Shown here: positions 21,906 to 34,183 of the stretch, piece by piece
Numbering within the stretch: the first letter of the stretch is position 1
Layout of the letters: every line of letters starts with the position of its first letter
Source of the DNA: Copromyces sp. CBS 386.78
Lineage: Eukaryota; Ascomycota; Sordariomycetes; Sordariales; Sordariaceae
Direction: 5' to 3'
Assembly (NCBI GenBank): GCA_030685235.1
Contig: MU839210.1
Coordinates: 1-64,000, forward strand
DNA length: 64,000 bases
Position numbers and translations under genes: made by a program
The notes under the pieces: model-generated
Database searches by the model: none
The model's input: the letters and a program-made list of their open reading frames with translations, nothing else
What the model was told of the DNA's origin: nothing

Positions 21906-24456
21906 ATGCCGCCGTCGTCAATCCCGCAACCCGGTCAGGGCAAGCCGCCCTCGCGACGCGGTTCTGTAAGCGGTCCCTCAGGTCCGCAGGGACAGTTTCG
22001 CGCCAGCATTGGAGCCAGCGCCATCCCACGCCCGCAGACAGCGCTCAGAGGATCTAGGGTACGTTTCTGCCTGTCACAAATTGAAGATGATTCATCCAAG
22101 ATGAAATGCTAATGGCCATTCCCACATGTAGCCGGGAAGTTTTCGCGCTTCGATTAGTGCTCAGCCGTCTTTTACCTCCAACGTCATCAGCGATTCTCAC
22201 ATTCCGCTCTCGATTGCCAACTTGAGCCGTTCGAGTTCGCGGCAAGGTCGTACACCGACTGGACCACCACCGCCGCCTGCCAACGATGAGACTGCGGCCA
22301 GCTCTACGAGCCCGACGCGCGATAGCAGCAAGGAAAACATCGCGCCTCCAGATGCGGCAGAGTACGAAGCCCAGAGGCGGCGCATCGAAGAGCTGAAGGC
22401 CGAGGTCGGCACTCTCAGCTACCAGATCAACAACTATGAGCAGGAAAGGGAGTTGGCGCGACTGCAGATGGACAACGAGATGCGCGATATCCGACGACGC
22501 GCCGAGGAGGATTTCAAAGCAAAACAGGCCGCCGACGCCGAAAAGTCCAAAGCGCTGCGACACGCCGAGTCGTTGCAAGCTGAATTGGACGCCCTACGAG
22601 CCCAGAAGGAGATCCAAAAACGAGACCTCGATGCGAAGACAAGGGAAGCGCAGGAAGAGGCAAGACTACTTCAAGAACAAGTTGAGGAGTTGAAGGCTAG
22701 CAAGGAGGACGCGGCAAGACTAACGGAGCGAGAAACCGCCGAATTGAAGGCCAAGGTTGCTCTGCTGGAGAGGACTGCCCAAGAAGCAGAGGAGGAGAAC
22801 AGAACACGAAATGATACCCTCGAAAAAGTCAATGCCCAACTGGCAGAGCGCGACGACACAATAGGCAAACTCGAAGCCGAGGTTCTTCGACTCAAAGCTC
22901 ACACAGGCGATGCCGAAACAGTGTCCGTGATCCGCAGGGAGCTTTCGGACCAGGTCAATCACATTCGGATGCTCGAGTCCAAAAATCGCGAGCAATTAAC
23001 AGAGCTCAAACACTTGCGACAGATTCACAAGGCCGTGGAGGTAGTAGAGGAAGAGAAGCGGACACTGCAGAGGAAACTGGAATCCGCGCAAACTTTGGAG
23101 ACCGAGCTGGCCGAGGAACGAAGGCAACGTCTCAGGCTCGAGGATGAAAGGAGATCATGGACCGCGTACTTGGCGTCAAATTCCGAAGGTCCCGTCGAGT
23201 TCGACTCACCGGAAGCCGTGGCGAGGGCACTGGTAGAGGAGCGCTTCCGCTCTGCCTCACTCACCGAGCGGCTGGGTGCTCTCCAGCCAGAGATTGCCGA
23301 CCGTGATAACATCATCAAGTCACTGGAGGACGAGAAGGCCAGACTACTCGATCAGATCGAGAAACTCGGGGCGACCAGCGGTCCTACTGCTAACGACAAG
23401 GCCCGCGCCCGTCTCGACAGGCAACGCGCCCTGGCCGTCAAGGAGGTCGAATACCTGCGCGCCCAACTTAAGACCTTCGACATGGAAGACGTCACCATGC
23501 AACCCGAGCAACTCGACGAGCAAAAAACCAAGCGGATCCAAGAGCTCGAAGACCTCGTCGACAAGTACAAAGAGGAGGTTAACACCCTCCACGCCGACCT
23601 GACCTCCCTCGAGTCCGCCACCACCAGCCCCGTCCAGCCCGTCGGCCACCTTCTCGGCACCAAACGGCCCCGCGACGAGACCGACGACGTCGAGTCCGAA
23701 CAACTTGGCCAGCTGGCCCGCAAGAACCGCAAGCTCCAATCCGAGTTCTCCGACCTGCAAACCGCCCATCGCATCCTCCAAAAAGAGCACGAAGTGCTCT
23801 CCTCCCAACTCAGCGCCGCCAAAGACCAACTCAAAACCCGCGTCCTCTCTCTGCGCGACAACCCCACCTCGGAATTCGAAAAGATCAAAACCGACACCCT
23901 CAAAGCCCTCAAGCTCGAAAATGCCGAACTCCTCGCCCACCTCGAGCGCCAACCGACTCTCTTCGCCACCGTCCCCGCCACGCAGATCGCGGCACTCAAG
24001 CGCGACATCCAGGCGGCGCAAGCCGAGACGGCCTCAGCCCAGAAACGCGCCGACAGGCTTAAACAAGTATGGGCCGCCAAGAGTGCTGAGTTCAAAGAAG
24101 CCGTGTTCAGCACGCTCGGGTGGACCGTCACTTTCATTCCGGGGGGCAAGATGCGGGTGGAAAGTGTTTATTACCCTTCCAAGACGGATGAGCATGAGAA
24201 CTCCATCGTGTTCGATGGCGAGAAGGGCACGATGAAGGTCGGGGGTGGACCGAGGAGCGAGTTCGCGAATAGGATTGCGGATAATATTCGGTTTTGGGTC
24301 AGGGAGAAGGGGGAGGTGCCGTGCTTTTTGGCGGCGCTGACGTTGGAGTTTTATGAGGAGATGAATGGGGCGAGGCAAGTAGCTGGGGGGAGTGCAAGTG
24401 GGAGTGGGACGCCTATGGAGGGGGTAGTGGCTGGGACTGGAACTGGAACTGCTTAG
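21906..24456 (+). CDS. mad1: Mad1 spindle assembly checkpoint protein
   Basis: Two exons (21906-22058 and 22132-24456) with a 73-nt intron (GTACGT donor, GCTAATG branch, GTAG acceptor) encode 825 residues. The basic, Ser/Pro-rich N-terminus is followed by a long coiled coil from about residue 130 to 600. A Mad2-interaction motif lies near 618-628 (TRVLSLRDNP) and the Bub1-binding RLK near 691-695 (ADRLKQVW). The C-terminal alpha/beta head of the Mad1 family begins at about 715 (FSTLGWTVTF). Mad1 anchors Mad2 at nuclear pores and at unattached kinetochores, where it templates Mad2 conformational conversion to inhibit APC/Cdc20. The family order coiled coil, MIM, RLK, head is complete, so the gene looks functional. 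The last 25 residues are a Gly/Thr-rich tail of low complexity. Confidence 0.93.
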
Positions 24457-25563
24457 TAGGTCAGGGTCGGCTTGTTCTTAGGTATGATACCTGGGCGAGC
24501 TGGGGTAGACGTTGTTTTGGGAAGCATCAATATGGCGTTTTGCTTTGCTGTGCTTTATAAGCTGGTTCGTGCCCCTTTCAGAAAAAAAGGGGACGACAGA
24601 CTTTAACGAACCGGATGCTTAGTTCCTCTCTTACCATCAGGCCTTCGGTTTTTATCTTGCGGAATGGAATTAAAGAAAATGGTACTAGTTATAATTTGAC
24701 ATCACAGCGTGCAACATGGGAAAGAGTCCTCCATGTTACGAGATAGTCGCGAGTGATGAACATTTCCAACAACGGTATACGAAGTACTGGACACCATTTG
24801 CCCAATGTGCACATCTCTTTACCTCACAACCATCCCATGAAACCTACCTACCTACTGTGTAGACATGAAAAACGGTGGAGCTCCCAGCGTCCCGTAGCGC
24901 TATGGGTCTGTCGATCGGAAAAGAGAAAGGTGCTAAATAAAGAAATGAAGTGGACAGTCGATTAGCGAGATTACCCGAGATCCTCATCGACCTCATAAGC
25001 TCAAGCCCCTTTACACATGCCCCCCCTTATTTGTTCCTTGTCTGGGTTTATAAGTAACCGTTGTTTTTCTACGTAGTTAACCGCTCATTGTCATCATGAC
25101 GGTGGCCTTGATGTGATAGGAAGAGCAAAGCAAAAGCTTCTAGGGTGGTAAGGAACCACTCGTACACTTATATCGGCAGCGATCACGCTAGATACAAAAA
25201 GGCCCACGGTATCTGATATGTGTCTGGTATGAATAGTAGAGTAAACATGATTTCGAGGGGCATGATGGTATAACTATGACAAAAAGAAAAGATAAATGGG
25301 GTAAAGTAAGTAACTAATGAAGTGCCATGCCAAAAAAATAAGTATGACACGCCAACACCGTACCATAGGACGTTAGTTCAAAACCAACCATAAAAGACAG
25401 ATAAAAAAAGTAAGACGATATCCATTACATGGAGAGATAGATTTGCGGACGAGACAGATCGGACAGCCACTTTTTTTCTTCACATGGCTTTCCTCACATG
25501 GCTACACGGATATACCGCAGTCTCAGCCCCCAATTTTCTTCTCCTGTTAACCCCAATCTTCTT
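24457..25563. other. Convergent 3' region between mad1 and syp1
   Basis: About 1.1 kb separates the two converging genes. It is A/T-rich and has no supported coding frame; both 3' untranslated regions and terminators must lie here. Confidence 0.45.
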
Positions 25564-28500
25564 TCACTTGGCCTCGTACTTCCCGCCGATCAGTTTCTTC
25601 GACAGAGGAACATCAACCCATGTCCTGCCGTCCTTGCCAAGCGGGGGTGAACTCGGCCCCTTGTCATCCGCAAATGGGTCCTCTTCCTCCGACTGTTCTT
25701 CCGCCTTTTCCTTGCCCTTGCCTTCCACGAGCCTCGATACCGAAATGCCGCAACCCACTTGTGCTGCCTGAGGAGCCATGTATTCCCACCTGACCTCAAT
25801 GTGCCCGGGCTGTGGCTCGGCGTTTTGCTCGCCAATTACCCGGCATATGATCTTGGCCCAGTCGTCCGTGAGCGTCAACTCGGGGATTCGCCAGTACACG
25901 AGATGCTTGTCCTTCAGGTGGGTGCCGGAAGGCTTGGTCTGGACACCACTTGCGCGGGCACCCTCGTAGGTCGCGACAAAAGTCACGTTGTGCAAGACAA
26001 TCGGGCGCTGCAACGTCACGGAGGGGTTGAGACGGTACTGGAGCAGAAGACCGAGCTTATCTCCCTGGGGTTTCCATACGGGGTTAATGACGACCGGGCA
26101 GTGGGAGGATACGAGGGCGGTATCGTTCTCGGCGTGGACCCGATAGGTGAAAGCAGGAGTCGATATAGTCGTGAGGTGCGAGGTGTTGATCGTGAACTCG
26201 TCAGGGGAAACAGCGTCGCTAGTAACGAAGAGGCGATTGGGTCCAATAGACTCAAGGCGAGCGAAGTTGTTGAGACGTATTACTTGATTATCTGGGGGTA
26301 TTGTTAGCAAAATGGCACAACGTTGCTGGCACACTACATGATACTTACCGGCCTGGAAGTTCGAAGGGTCGGCCTTGTATGAGAGGGCAATTTCACCAGT
26401 AACCTTAACAGACTTGGCCTCTCCGTCCTGGAAAAGAGCGGAGACGGTTTCAATGATGGACGAGTGTAGTCCTGGTCCAAAATCAGGTCCGTGTATGTCC
26501 TGATGCTTTAGGTGTGCAATACCACCATAAGCAGAGCCCGCTCCATATGAAGTTCCAGATCGAATGGACTGGTTGTCGGAAGCATGCGAGGCATGGCTTG
26601 GCTCTGAGCCCAGAGTTGTTGGTGGTGTAGGCCTAATGATGGATGAAGCCGTAGCTGGCAGTGATGGCGATGACGGGAACGGATTCTCGGAGTGCTCCGG
26701 CACTGGCATAGCAGGGATGTACATAGTATGACGCACGTCTCTTCTGCCTCTAACAGTGCCTGCCTTGCGATTGGGCAGTCCCATTGCCGTGAGCGTATGG
26801 GCGACGTTCGACAGGGCCGCTTGCTTCGCGTCCTGGTCCTCTTCCGCAATAGGCTCGTTCTGGATGTTGAGCTTGAACAAGTGATCAGGCTCTTCAGCGG
26901 CCGCCTCCCTTTGGGCCTCGGCAATGGGATCGTGTGAGTACTGAGGGATAGTATAGCCCTCGGCGTCCTTTGCGGGCTCCTCCTGGGATTGGGACTGCTG
27001 GTTAGAGGGGGGAGGTGCCGAGGGAGCGGCATCGAAAATATCCTCGGCTGTACCATTGGTAAGGTTGTTAGAACTCGGTCGTGGCTTGCTAGATTCGGCC
27101 TGTCTATCCCCCATGTTGAATCCATTTGTACCGTTATGCAAGAAATCGTTTATGTTGTCCCGCTTCACCCGCTCATCCGAGGTAGACGGTCTTTCGGCCA
27201 GAGACGACAACCGGTTATTTTGGGACTCTGCTAGATTGTGAGAAGACCCCTTTGGAGACAATGTCTGGCCATGACTGCTTCCAAGGCCGCGAGTGAAAGA
27301 GCCGAGGCTTTTGGGGGGACCCAACTGTCCGAAGCCCCCATGAATGCTCTGCCTCCGACGTCCCAGCATTGTGCCAAAACGGCTACGCAGCTTGGAATCT
27401 GGTTCAACTGGTTAGTGGGCCAATATCACATCACCCTAAAAAGAGCCGCACATACCTGACTGATCTCTAAAGCCGGAGTGTTGGCTCATACCGTCATCGT
27501 CGTGCAGCGGAGTGCCCGGAGTGCCCGGAGGGGGTCCCACGGCCGGGCTACCTCCACCAGCAGAGCTCGGTTGTCTAGCCGTGGTCGTCCTCCTGTCAAG
27601 CTTGGGCCTTCCAGCCGTAGCCTTGTTGACGAAATTGTGGATTTCCAGGCCAGTGTTGACCTCGAGCATCGTATTCAAAACCTCCTCCGCTGCCGCCTGG
27701 GTCCGAGTGGCTTGGTCGACTTCGTGGGTCTGGAATTGAGTCAAGACATCACGTAGGTGGTTGGTTCTTTGCTCATCCAAAGCCTGGAGGGTTTCGAAGA
27801 TAAATGGCGCCTGTGATTCCCATTGCTGTGAGGCAGCTTCCAGCCTCGATGCGGCCGCATCCACCTTTTGGCTGTTAGCCTTTCCACCCTTCTTTGAGAG
27901 CTTTTCGGACTTTTCGGCGGCATCGTCGAGCTCTTTTGCCATGGTTTGGAGGTTGGAGTTGATGGTGTTGATGTTCTGCATCTCCTTGCGGGACTGGAAG
28001 GTGCGAAGGGGCTGTTCGACATCCTTATCGATGCGCTGCGCGTATAGCTGGTGGGAAGCGGCAATTGCATCGGTCGACGAGAGGATCTTGTCCCATGGTG
28101 CCTGGAAGACTCTATTCGATGGACATTGTCAGTGTTCTGTGACCGGAAGCGAAGGCGGGATCTGAGTCGTGTTCGGAATTGGTACACTATTGTGGGATTG
28201 AGAGGGGAGGAGGAATGGGTGCGACGAACCCTAGCTCGGATGCGGCATTGGGAACTTTGAAGAGAAGCAACTTGCGCAAACCGGCAACATATTGCTCCTC
28301 GACCTTCCTGCGTTCCTGTGGTTTGTTTCTTAGTTTCGTTGTCCTGTCGGTGGCGGAATGTTCTCGGGCGGTTGGCGCATTCGTACCTGAAGCCAGTCCG
28401 CAATTTCCTGGTTGACCTTTGAAATCCGCTTGACCCGATCCGAGAATATTTGTACCGCTTGGTTCGGCTGGAGGCTTGCCTGGAGCAGGTCAATGGTTAG

Positions 28501-28597
28501 AATTGCTGCCTCGGGCGGCTCGATAGAAGAAGTCCAGGCTTACCAGCATCGCCGGGTACTCTGCTCTTGAGAGGTCGTCCATGGTGGGCGTGGTCAT
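25564..28597 (-). CDS. syp1: Syp1/FCHo-type muniscin: F-BAR plus mu-homology domain
   Basis: Six exons: 28597-28544, 28479-28387, 28315-28230, 28111-27456, 27398-26349 and 26291-25564. Phases are consistent throughout and encode 888 residues. Start codons at 28597 and, five codons later, 28582 are both possible. The N-terminal 260 or so residues form an F-BAR membrane-bending module. A long disordered Ser/Pro-rich linker includes an NPF motif at about 535-537, a ligand for EH-domain proteins. The C-terminal mu-homology domain runs from about 605 to 850 (IIETVSALFQDGEAKSVKV...). Muniscins mark early sites of clathrin-mediated endocytosis, bind PI(4,5)P2 membranes and cargo, and recruit Ede1 and AP-2; in fungi they also act at septin sites. 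Intron 5 (57 nt) is in frame without a stop. Confidence 0.93.
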
Positions 28598-29665
28598 GCG
28601 ATGAATTGCGCGATTGAAGGACTCGCTCGGACTGGTGGGGGGAGGGGGGGACGGCAAAGATCAAATCAACAGCAAGAACGACATTAAGATAAGACGCCGA
28701 CAATGGGCGCAAAAGGGGAGGGAATTAATGATTTGTACAGGTAAAGGTAAGAAAAGGGAAAGGAGATGATGCTTCGAAAGAGCCGGCCTGGGACTAAAAG
28801 AAAAGCCGGGTCTGTTTAATCCAATTTGCGCGAGATGTAATGTTAAAGTTGTAAGGTTGAGTTGGAGTTCTAGCGGGTAGCTTAGTCGGTTAGGTACCTC
28901 TAAGGCGTCAGTCAGGGTGCGGACGGGATTCGAGGCAAGGTACTGACGCTATTACATGGAACACACGGGCATGAAGCACATGGATTGGAAGTTCCGACTG
29001 TCGGGTCCAAGGCATCTCAGGTGGTAGTTCCGAGGCCAGGGCAGCCTGTAATCCGTGCAACCAGCGCTAATTCGCAGTTGGGTAATTACCTGTGGGCAGG
29101 CAGTCCAGACCAAGACAGGCGGCTGCCCGAGCTGCATCCATCTGCATTTTCAGCAAGTCGTGGTGTATTCCTGATGTCACGGGATGGAACCTGCGCAGTT
29201 GTGGAGATTTTTCTCATTTGATGGAGCCTCGATGGGGCGTGCACATTTCCCCCCGCCATCAGCTGTCGGCAAGTGCTTGGTTGGTCTAATTAACCAATCA
29301 ACATGAGACCTTACAACCAATTCGAGGAGCTCCGGGCCGGACCACCAGGTAAGATACGTACACTACGGTATCGTACAAGGTGCCTTTCCTCACCCCGAGT
29401 GCCGCGTGTGTCCAATGCCTTTGCTCCCTCGAGGTACTGTAATGGCGCAATGGCCTGCGTATTAATCGTGCGTACCTCGACCGAAATCGAAATGCTGAGA
29501 CTTTTCACCTGACGCTAAGTCTGACCCCAGATTCGAGATCCGACGATCCTTTGAGATAAAGTCCATCATCTTCCTTTTCCCACTCGGGGTCTTAGGTGGT
29601 GTGTTGAGTGTTGGTCGAGAGGAGAACAGGAAGCTAGGAAGGGTGGCTGTCCGGAAGAACTCAAC
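28598..29665. promoter_or_regulatory. Shared upstream region of syp1 and the csk1-like gene
   Basis: This 1.07 kb divergent intergenic region includes a G-rich tract on the + strand at about 28634-28651 (GTGGGGGGAGGGGGGG), which would be C-rich in the syp1 leader. No TATA box or coding frame is convincing. Confidence 0.4.
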
Positions 29666-30940
29666 ATGTCCCAATCTCCCGAGAATCCCGAGAACACCTG
29701 GAAGCAAAGCCTGACGGCCACAACAAGATATGACAGTATCCAGAAACTGTAAGTCGCTCCGTGAACTCCACCTCAGACGTATGCTTATCAATTAACAAGA
29801 CAGCAGTTTGTGGCTGCGGCCGGGCTGAGTGAAAACGCATTTGCTCTGGAGAAGAATGCCTACGAATCTGCACGCACCAGGGAGGAGTACGATGCGTTTT
29901 GCAACCAGTCCCCTGTTGGATCTTCCGAGGCAGATCAGGCCGCACAGGCTGCTGTTGCTAACGGACAGAACGAAGATGACGACGCCGAGGTAGATCCTGG
30001 AGTCACCATCGGCGACTATCCCAACTGCCACTACATTGCCAGCGGTGTGACTGCCGATGTCTACAGAGCCGGAGACAGGGCACTCAAGGTCATCGTCGAG
30101 ACAAGGAACATCGAGCCTCACAACCCCACGCGAGAGGCAAAGCTCTTGGGCCTCTTGAGCAAGCCCTGCATCCCCCTGCTCGACAGCTTTCACGATCACG
30201 AGCAGCGTCTGGTCTTGGTCTTTCCCTACATGCCGCTGACCCTTGAGGATCTACGGGAGCGGGTACCTCTCTCCGACAGCCATATCCGCATCATTTTCGG
30301 GGATGTCTTTACTGCTCTGGCCTCTCTACATAGCCAGGGAATTATCCATCGCGATGTCAAGCCGTCTGCTATTCTTCTCGAATCCCCCACAGGACCAGCC
30401 TACCTTTCCGACTTTGGCGCCTCCTGGCATCCGACTCTCTCAGCAGCCACCGAGCCCGCAGACAACAAGATCCTGGATATTGGGACCGGCCCTTACCGAG
30501 CCCCTGAAGTCTTGTTTGGGAATCACTCATATGGGCCTGCTATCGACATGTGGGGGACAGGCGTGATGCTTGCCGAGTGCTGCAGAGAAGGGGCGAACAA
30601 GCAGCTGTTCGAGTCACGAGCTGTGCATGAGGACGGGAACCAACTGGGTCTCATTCTCAGCATATTCAAGACGATTGGGTCACCCACGAGGGAGAACTGG
30701 CCCGAAGCTGTCCACTTTAGGACGCCTCCCTTTGACATTTACCGCACGTTCGAGAGTCGCTCGTGGGATAAGATCCTTCCAGATGTGACCGAGGAGTGGA
30801 GGGAACTGATAAGTGCCCTTGTTAAGTATGATAGCGGAAGAGCTACGGCTAAGCAGGTACGTGACCTTATTTCTCGTTTAGACCGACTATGTGCTAACAT
30901 TGATTAGGCCCTCCAATACCGTTGTATGAATGAAGCGTGA
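29666..30940 (+). CDS. Csk1-like CDK-family protein kinase
   Basis: Three exons (29666-29748, 29800-30856, 30908-30940) encode 390 residues. The first acceptor is AACAAG, the only site restoring frame. The last intron (GTACGT...GCTAACATTGATTAG) replaces a read-through tail with ALQYRCMNEA. The kinase domain spans about 100-385 with ATP-binding K124 (RALKVI), helix-C E140, catalytic HRD 211-213, DFG 232-234 and an APE motif. The catalytic-loop Asn that normally binds magnesium (HRDxKPxN) is Ala218 (HRDVKPSA). Overall pattern and length fit the fungal Csk1 group, whose fission-yeast member phosphorylates the T-loop of CDKs. The assignment is by resemblance. Whether catalysis survives without the Asn is open. 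It is divergent from syp1. Confidence 0.8.
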
Positions 30941-31309
30941 TTCGATAAGCAACGTTAAAGAAGACAAAATTACACATCATAACACCACATGTTCAGTATC
31001 TCTTCCATGTTCCGTAAGTTGCTGTCAGTGTAAAGGAGCTGGATCTGGTAGCCTATGCCTTTCCGTAAAAGTACCTTTTTTAGGCCTACATTTTGCATTG
31101 CAATTCAATTTCGCCCCCAGTTCTACCGCAGCCTAGTCTACACCTCTCTGCCTAGTTGGGCTAGTTCTTACATATGAGTCTCAACGCCACAAAGATGCCT
31201 GATCAGCCAACCCAAATCGTCACTTCTTCCATTTCATAGAACCATTACCCTTCCTCCATCTGTAAACTCACTTGATATTCCCATCAAAAGTGTCATTACG
31301 AATCTCACC
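30941..31309. other. Short intergenic before the HET gene
   Basis: The 369 bp hold the 3' side of the kinase gene and the promoter of the HET-domain gene. No coding frame or TATA box is convincing. The A of the ATG is preceded by CACC (TCTCACCATG). Confidence 0.4.
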
Positions 31310-34183
31310 ATGCCACCGAAAAAGAACGAATACATCCGAACCATTCCCAATGACTACACCAAATACTCACCTTTAGGCCGCGACGAAATCCGGCTTCTGA
31401 GGATCCGCAAACTGCCACACGCACACTCTACCTCACCAGCAACCCCAAACACCATCACCGACGACGACCACACAACACTCCCTCCCGTACAATGTGAACT
31501 CTACCGCGTCAAACTCCCCGCCTCCCAACGCCCGCCGTTCACCGCCCTCTCCTACTGCTGGGGTGACCTCCGACACACCCTTCCCATAACCGTCATCTTC
31601 CGCGACGCCGAGCTTCTTCAATCCACCGACCACGACGAGGACCCATCAGGATGGAACCTACCACCCACCTCCTCCCCAGTCTCAGAAGTCGTAGTAGAAA
31701 ACTTCAACGTCACCATAAACCTCCACGCTGCTCTGCACGCCTTCCGCGCCGACCCCTCCTTTAAGGAGGACCAGTTTCTCTGGACCGATATGCTCTGTAT
31801 CAACCAGGACGATCTCGCCGAACGGTCGTACCAGGTTTCGCTGATGAGGGATATCTATGATGGGTCAAGTTTGGTGGAGGTTTGGCTGGGGAGTGAGCAG
31901 GAGGGGAAAACAAAAGGAGGAGGAGGGCTGGTGGAATCGACATTGCTACGCCCGGAGGACGATTTGTTGACGGATGAGTTGATGGTCCTGGTAGACGATG
32001 CTGAGAAGGTGATGGAGGAGGCAGAGGAGTGGAGAGAGGGGAATTGGGAAGGGGTGATGATGCGCTTGACGCCTGAGAGGTTTGTGGACAGGCTGGAGAG
32101 GGATCAGGTGACGAGGTTTGCGTGGGTGGTGTTGATGCGGTCGGGCGTGGTTCCAACCGGGGAGAGGGAAGATGACAGGAAACGAAGGGAGGAGTTATTC
32201 GAGATTTTCGCCGGTAATAGGTCGGAGTTCTTCGACACCATCATTTACCTACTCCGGTATGCACTTGGGGTTAACGACTCCAGAGTGGACGATGAAGACA
32301 CCAAGTTATGGGTGAGGGGGAATAAGTTCTACCAGCGGGTGATGCGGCTCAGTCAACTTGACTGGTTCAGGCGGATCTGGGTCATCCAGGAGGTTGTCTA
32401 CAGCAAGCAGACCTTTGTTCGACATGCGAACACGCGTATCAGATGGAACTCGATGCTCAATTTAGTGAGGATTATGGGAACGTTGAAGACAGCACAGTGG
32501 AGCAAAAAGATGCTTAGGGACATGAGCTACGACGACGATGACGAGCTACATGTTCCGCGCCTGTGGAAAGAGGGTCTGAAGCCGTCGGCCCAGTTGGATT
32601 GGAACCCGACTCCGGGCTATGCGATGCTGCCTTCGTTGTCCCCTTTGGAGGTGATCTTCCAGACCAGCGCGTTTACCGCTACCGACCCTCGAGATCGGTT
32701 GTTTGGTATATTGTCACTTATTCCCTCCACCTGCTCTGGGCCCAAGCCATACCTGCCGGACTACAAGAAGTCTATTGCCAAGGCTTCTTGCGATTTCACC
32801 AAGTGGCATGTTGAAGCGTTGGGGTTTTGGGATGTCTTGTCTTTGTGTCATCCAAGAGGACAACGGTCTTTCTTCAGGGACTCAACCCTTCCCAGCTGGG
32901 CGATTGACTTCAAGAAGGACTATGGAGAAATACCGCCCTTTGCACTGCAGAAGCATGTGGATGACTCGCCCATGTTCTCTGCTGGCATATGTCCGCGGTC
33001 ATCGGCTTTATCCCCTCGACGTGCTTACCGCGTCATCAAAAGCGCCACCAGCCACACGCAAGAAGGAAAAGACAGCAACAAGATCACGCTACCAGGCTGC
33101 ATCGTGGCCCGCATTACCAAAGTCTGGTCTCTCAACTTGAGTTCGATTTCCTGGTTTCCTCGCCCCGAGCTCTGGGTTAGAGACAAATCGCCAGCACCAC
33201 CGTCTCAACCAAAACCGAAGAAACCCGTCGCCTCCCCCAAGGAAGAAGCTTCAGCGGCAAACCCCTTCCTCGACATCCTCCGCTTATGCATGGCACCTGT
33301 GGCTCCATCCTTCTCGTTGGAAAACAACAAGTTCCAAGGGCATGAAGTCGACCCCATCCGCTGGAAATCCGCCATGGCTTCTCACACCGCCCGCATCCTC
33401 CGCGAGCTGTGGGATACTCTGTTCTACCCTTGCTCCGGACTGGAAGCCTACCACCACCGTCTTTATCACCCGTCTGGTCACTCCCTAGATGATGGCGACA
33501 GCCAATTCCTCACCACACCTCTGTCCAACCTCCACACCCTCCTCACAGGCATCGCCCTCTGCTCCCGTCTCTCCGTGGCAGAGGTAGCTTTGCTTCTCCG
33601 GGATAGCCTCCTCGATCGCGATGACGATCCCAAGGAAGAAGACATTCTCCCCTTCTTCATGCAAGCAGAAATCAAGAGACTAGCAACAAACGGGGCAACA
33701 AACGGGGCAACAACGACACAGACAGGGACACAGACAAGCACACGGAAACCGGATTTAGAGTCATCGTTGGATCCATTCGTCTTACAAGCTCTTTCCTGGG
33801 GAGTCTTCGCCACGGATGACGGAAGGGTTGGAGTCGGGCATGCCTATGCGAGGAAAGGGGACGGGGTACTGATCGCGGAGGGGGCAAGGACGGGGTATAT
33901 CGTCCGGCCGCCTTTGGCATCAAAAACTGTCGGTCAGGGACTTCCGGAGAAGGAGTGGCAGGTTATTGGTGAGTGTTTGTTGGCGGGAAGGATGTATGGA
34001 GAGGAGGCGCTCGTGGGAGATCCGTTGTATGACGATGTGCTTGAGGCGGATTTAGTAGGGAGGAGTAGGTATCGCGAGGACGGCTTTGGCTTTGCGGGTA
34101 GTGGTATTGCCTCAAGGGACGTGGAGAGAGGAGGGTGGAAGTATAGGAGTTCGTTTTGGATGGAGCCTGTTACTTTGGTTTGA
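31310..34183 (+). CDS. HET-domain protein (heterokaryon incompatibility type)
   Basis: This is a single exon of 957 residues. The HET domain is split in the usual blocks: FTALSYCWGD at 77-86, LWTDMLCINQDD at 157-168 followed by QVSLMRDIYDGS, and WFRRIWVIQEVV at 352-363. Between blocks two and three lies an insert of about 155 residues, rich in Glu/Asp/Arg, longer than in most HET proteins I know. The later half has no recognised repeat or STAND module, and there is no WD or NACHT region. HET domains act in programmed cell death when incompatible fungal individuals fuse; most paralogues have unknown triggers. The protein may be an orphan HET protein and need not control self-recognition. No signal peptide or membrane segment is visible. 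Confidence 0.9.
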   Translation: MPPKKNEYIRTIPNDYTKYSPLGRDEIRLLRIRKLPHAHSTSPATPNTITDDDHTTLPPVQCELYRVKLPASQRPPFTALSYCWGDLRHTLPITVIFRDAELLQSTDHDEDPSGWNLPPTSSPVSEVVVENFNVTINLHAALHAFRADPSFKEDQFLWTDMLCINQDDLAERSYQVSLMRDIYDGSSLVEVWLGSEQEGKTKGGGGLVESTLLRPEDDLLTDELMVLVDDAEKVMEEAEEWREGNWEGVMMRLTPERFVDRLERDQVTRFAWVVLMRSGVVPTGEREDDRKRREELFEIFAGNRSEFFDTIIYLLRYALGVNDSRVDDEDTKLWVRGNKFYQRVMRLSQLDWFRRIWVIQEVVYSKQTFVRHANTRIRWNSMLNLVRIMGTLKTAQWSKKMLRDMSYDDDDELHVPRLWKEGLKPSAQLDWNPTPGYAMLPSLSPLEVIFQTSAFTATDPRDRLFGILSLIPSTCSGPKPYLPDYKKSIAKASCDFTKWHVEALGFWDVLSLCHPRGQRSFFRDSTLPSWAIDFKKDYGEIPPFALQKHVDDSPMFSAGICPRSSALSPRRAYRVIKSATSHTQEGKDSNKITLPGCIVARITKVWSLNLSSISWFPRPELWVRDKSPAPPSQPKPKKPVASPKEEASAANPFLDILRLCMAPVAPSFSLENNKFQGHEVDPIRWKSAMASHTARILRELWDTLFYPCSGLEAYHHRLYHPSGHSLDDGDSQFLTTPLSNLHTLLTGIALCSRLSVAEVALLLRDSLLDRDDDPKEEDILPFFMQAEIKRLATNGATNGATTTQTGTQTSTRKPDLESSLDPFVLQALSWGVFATDDGRVGVGHAYARKGDGVLIAEGARTGYIVRPPLASKTVGQGLPEKEWQVIGECLLAGRMYGEEALVGDPLYDDVLEADLVGRSRYREDGFGFAGSGIASRDVERGGWKYRSSFWMEPVTLV

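Noticed and set aside
23352..24149. 265- and 225-codon minus-strand frames
   Set aside because: Shadows of the mad1 coiled coil.
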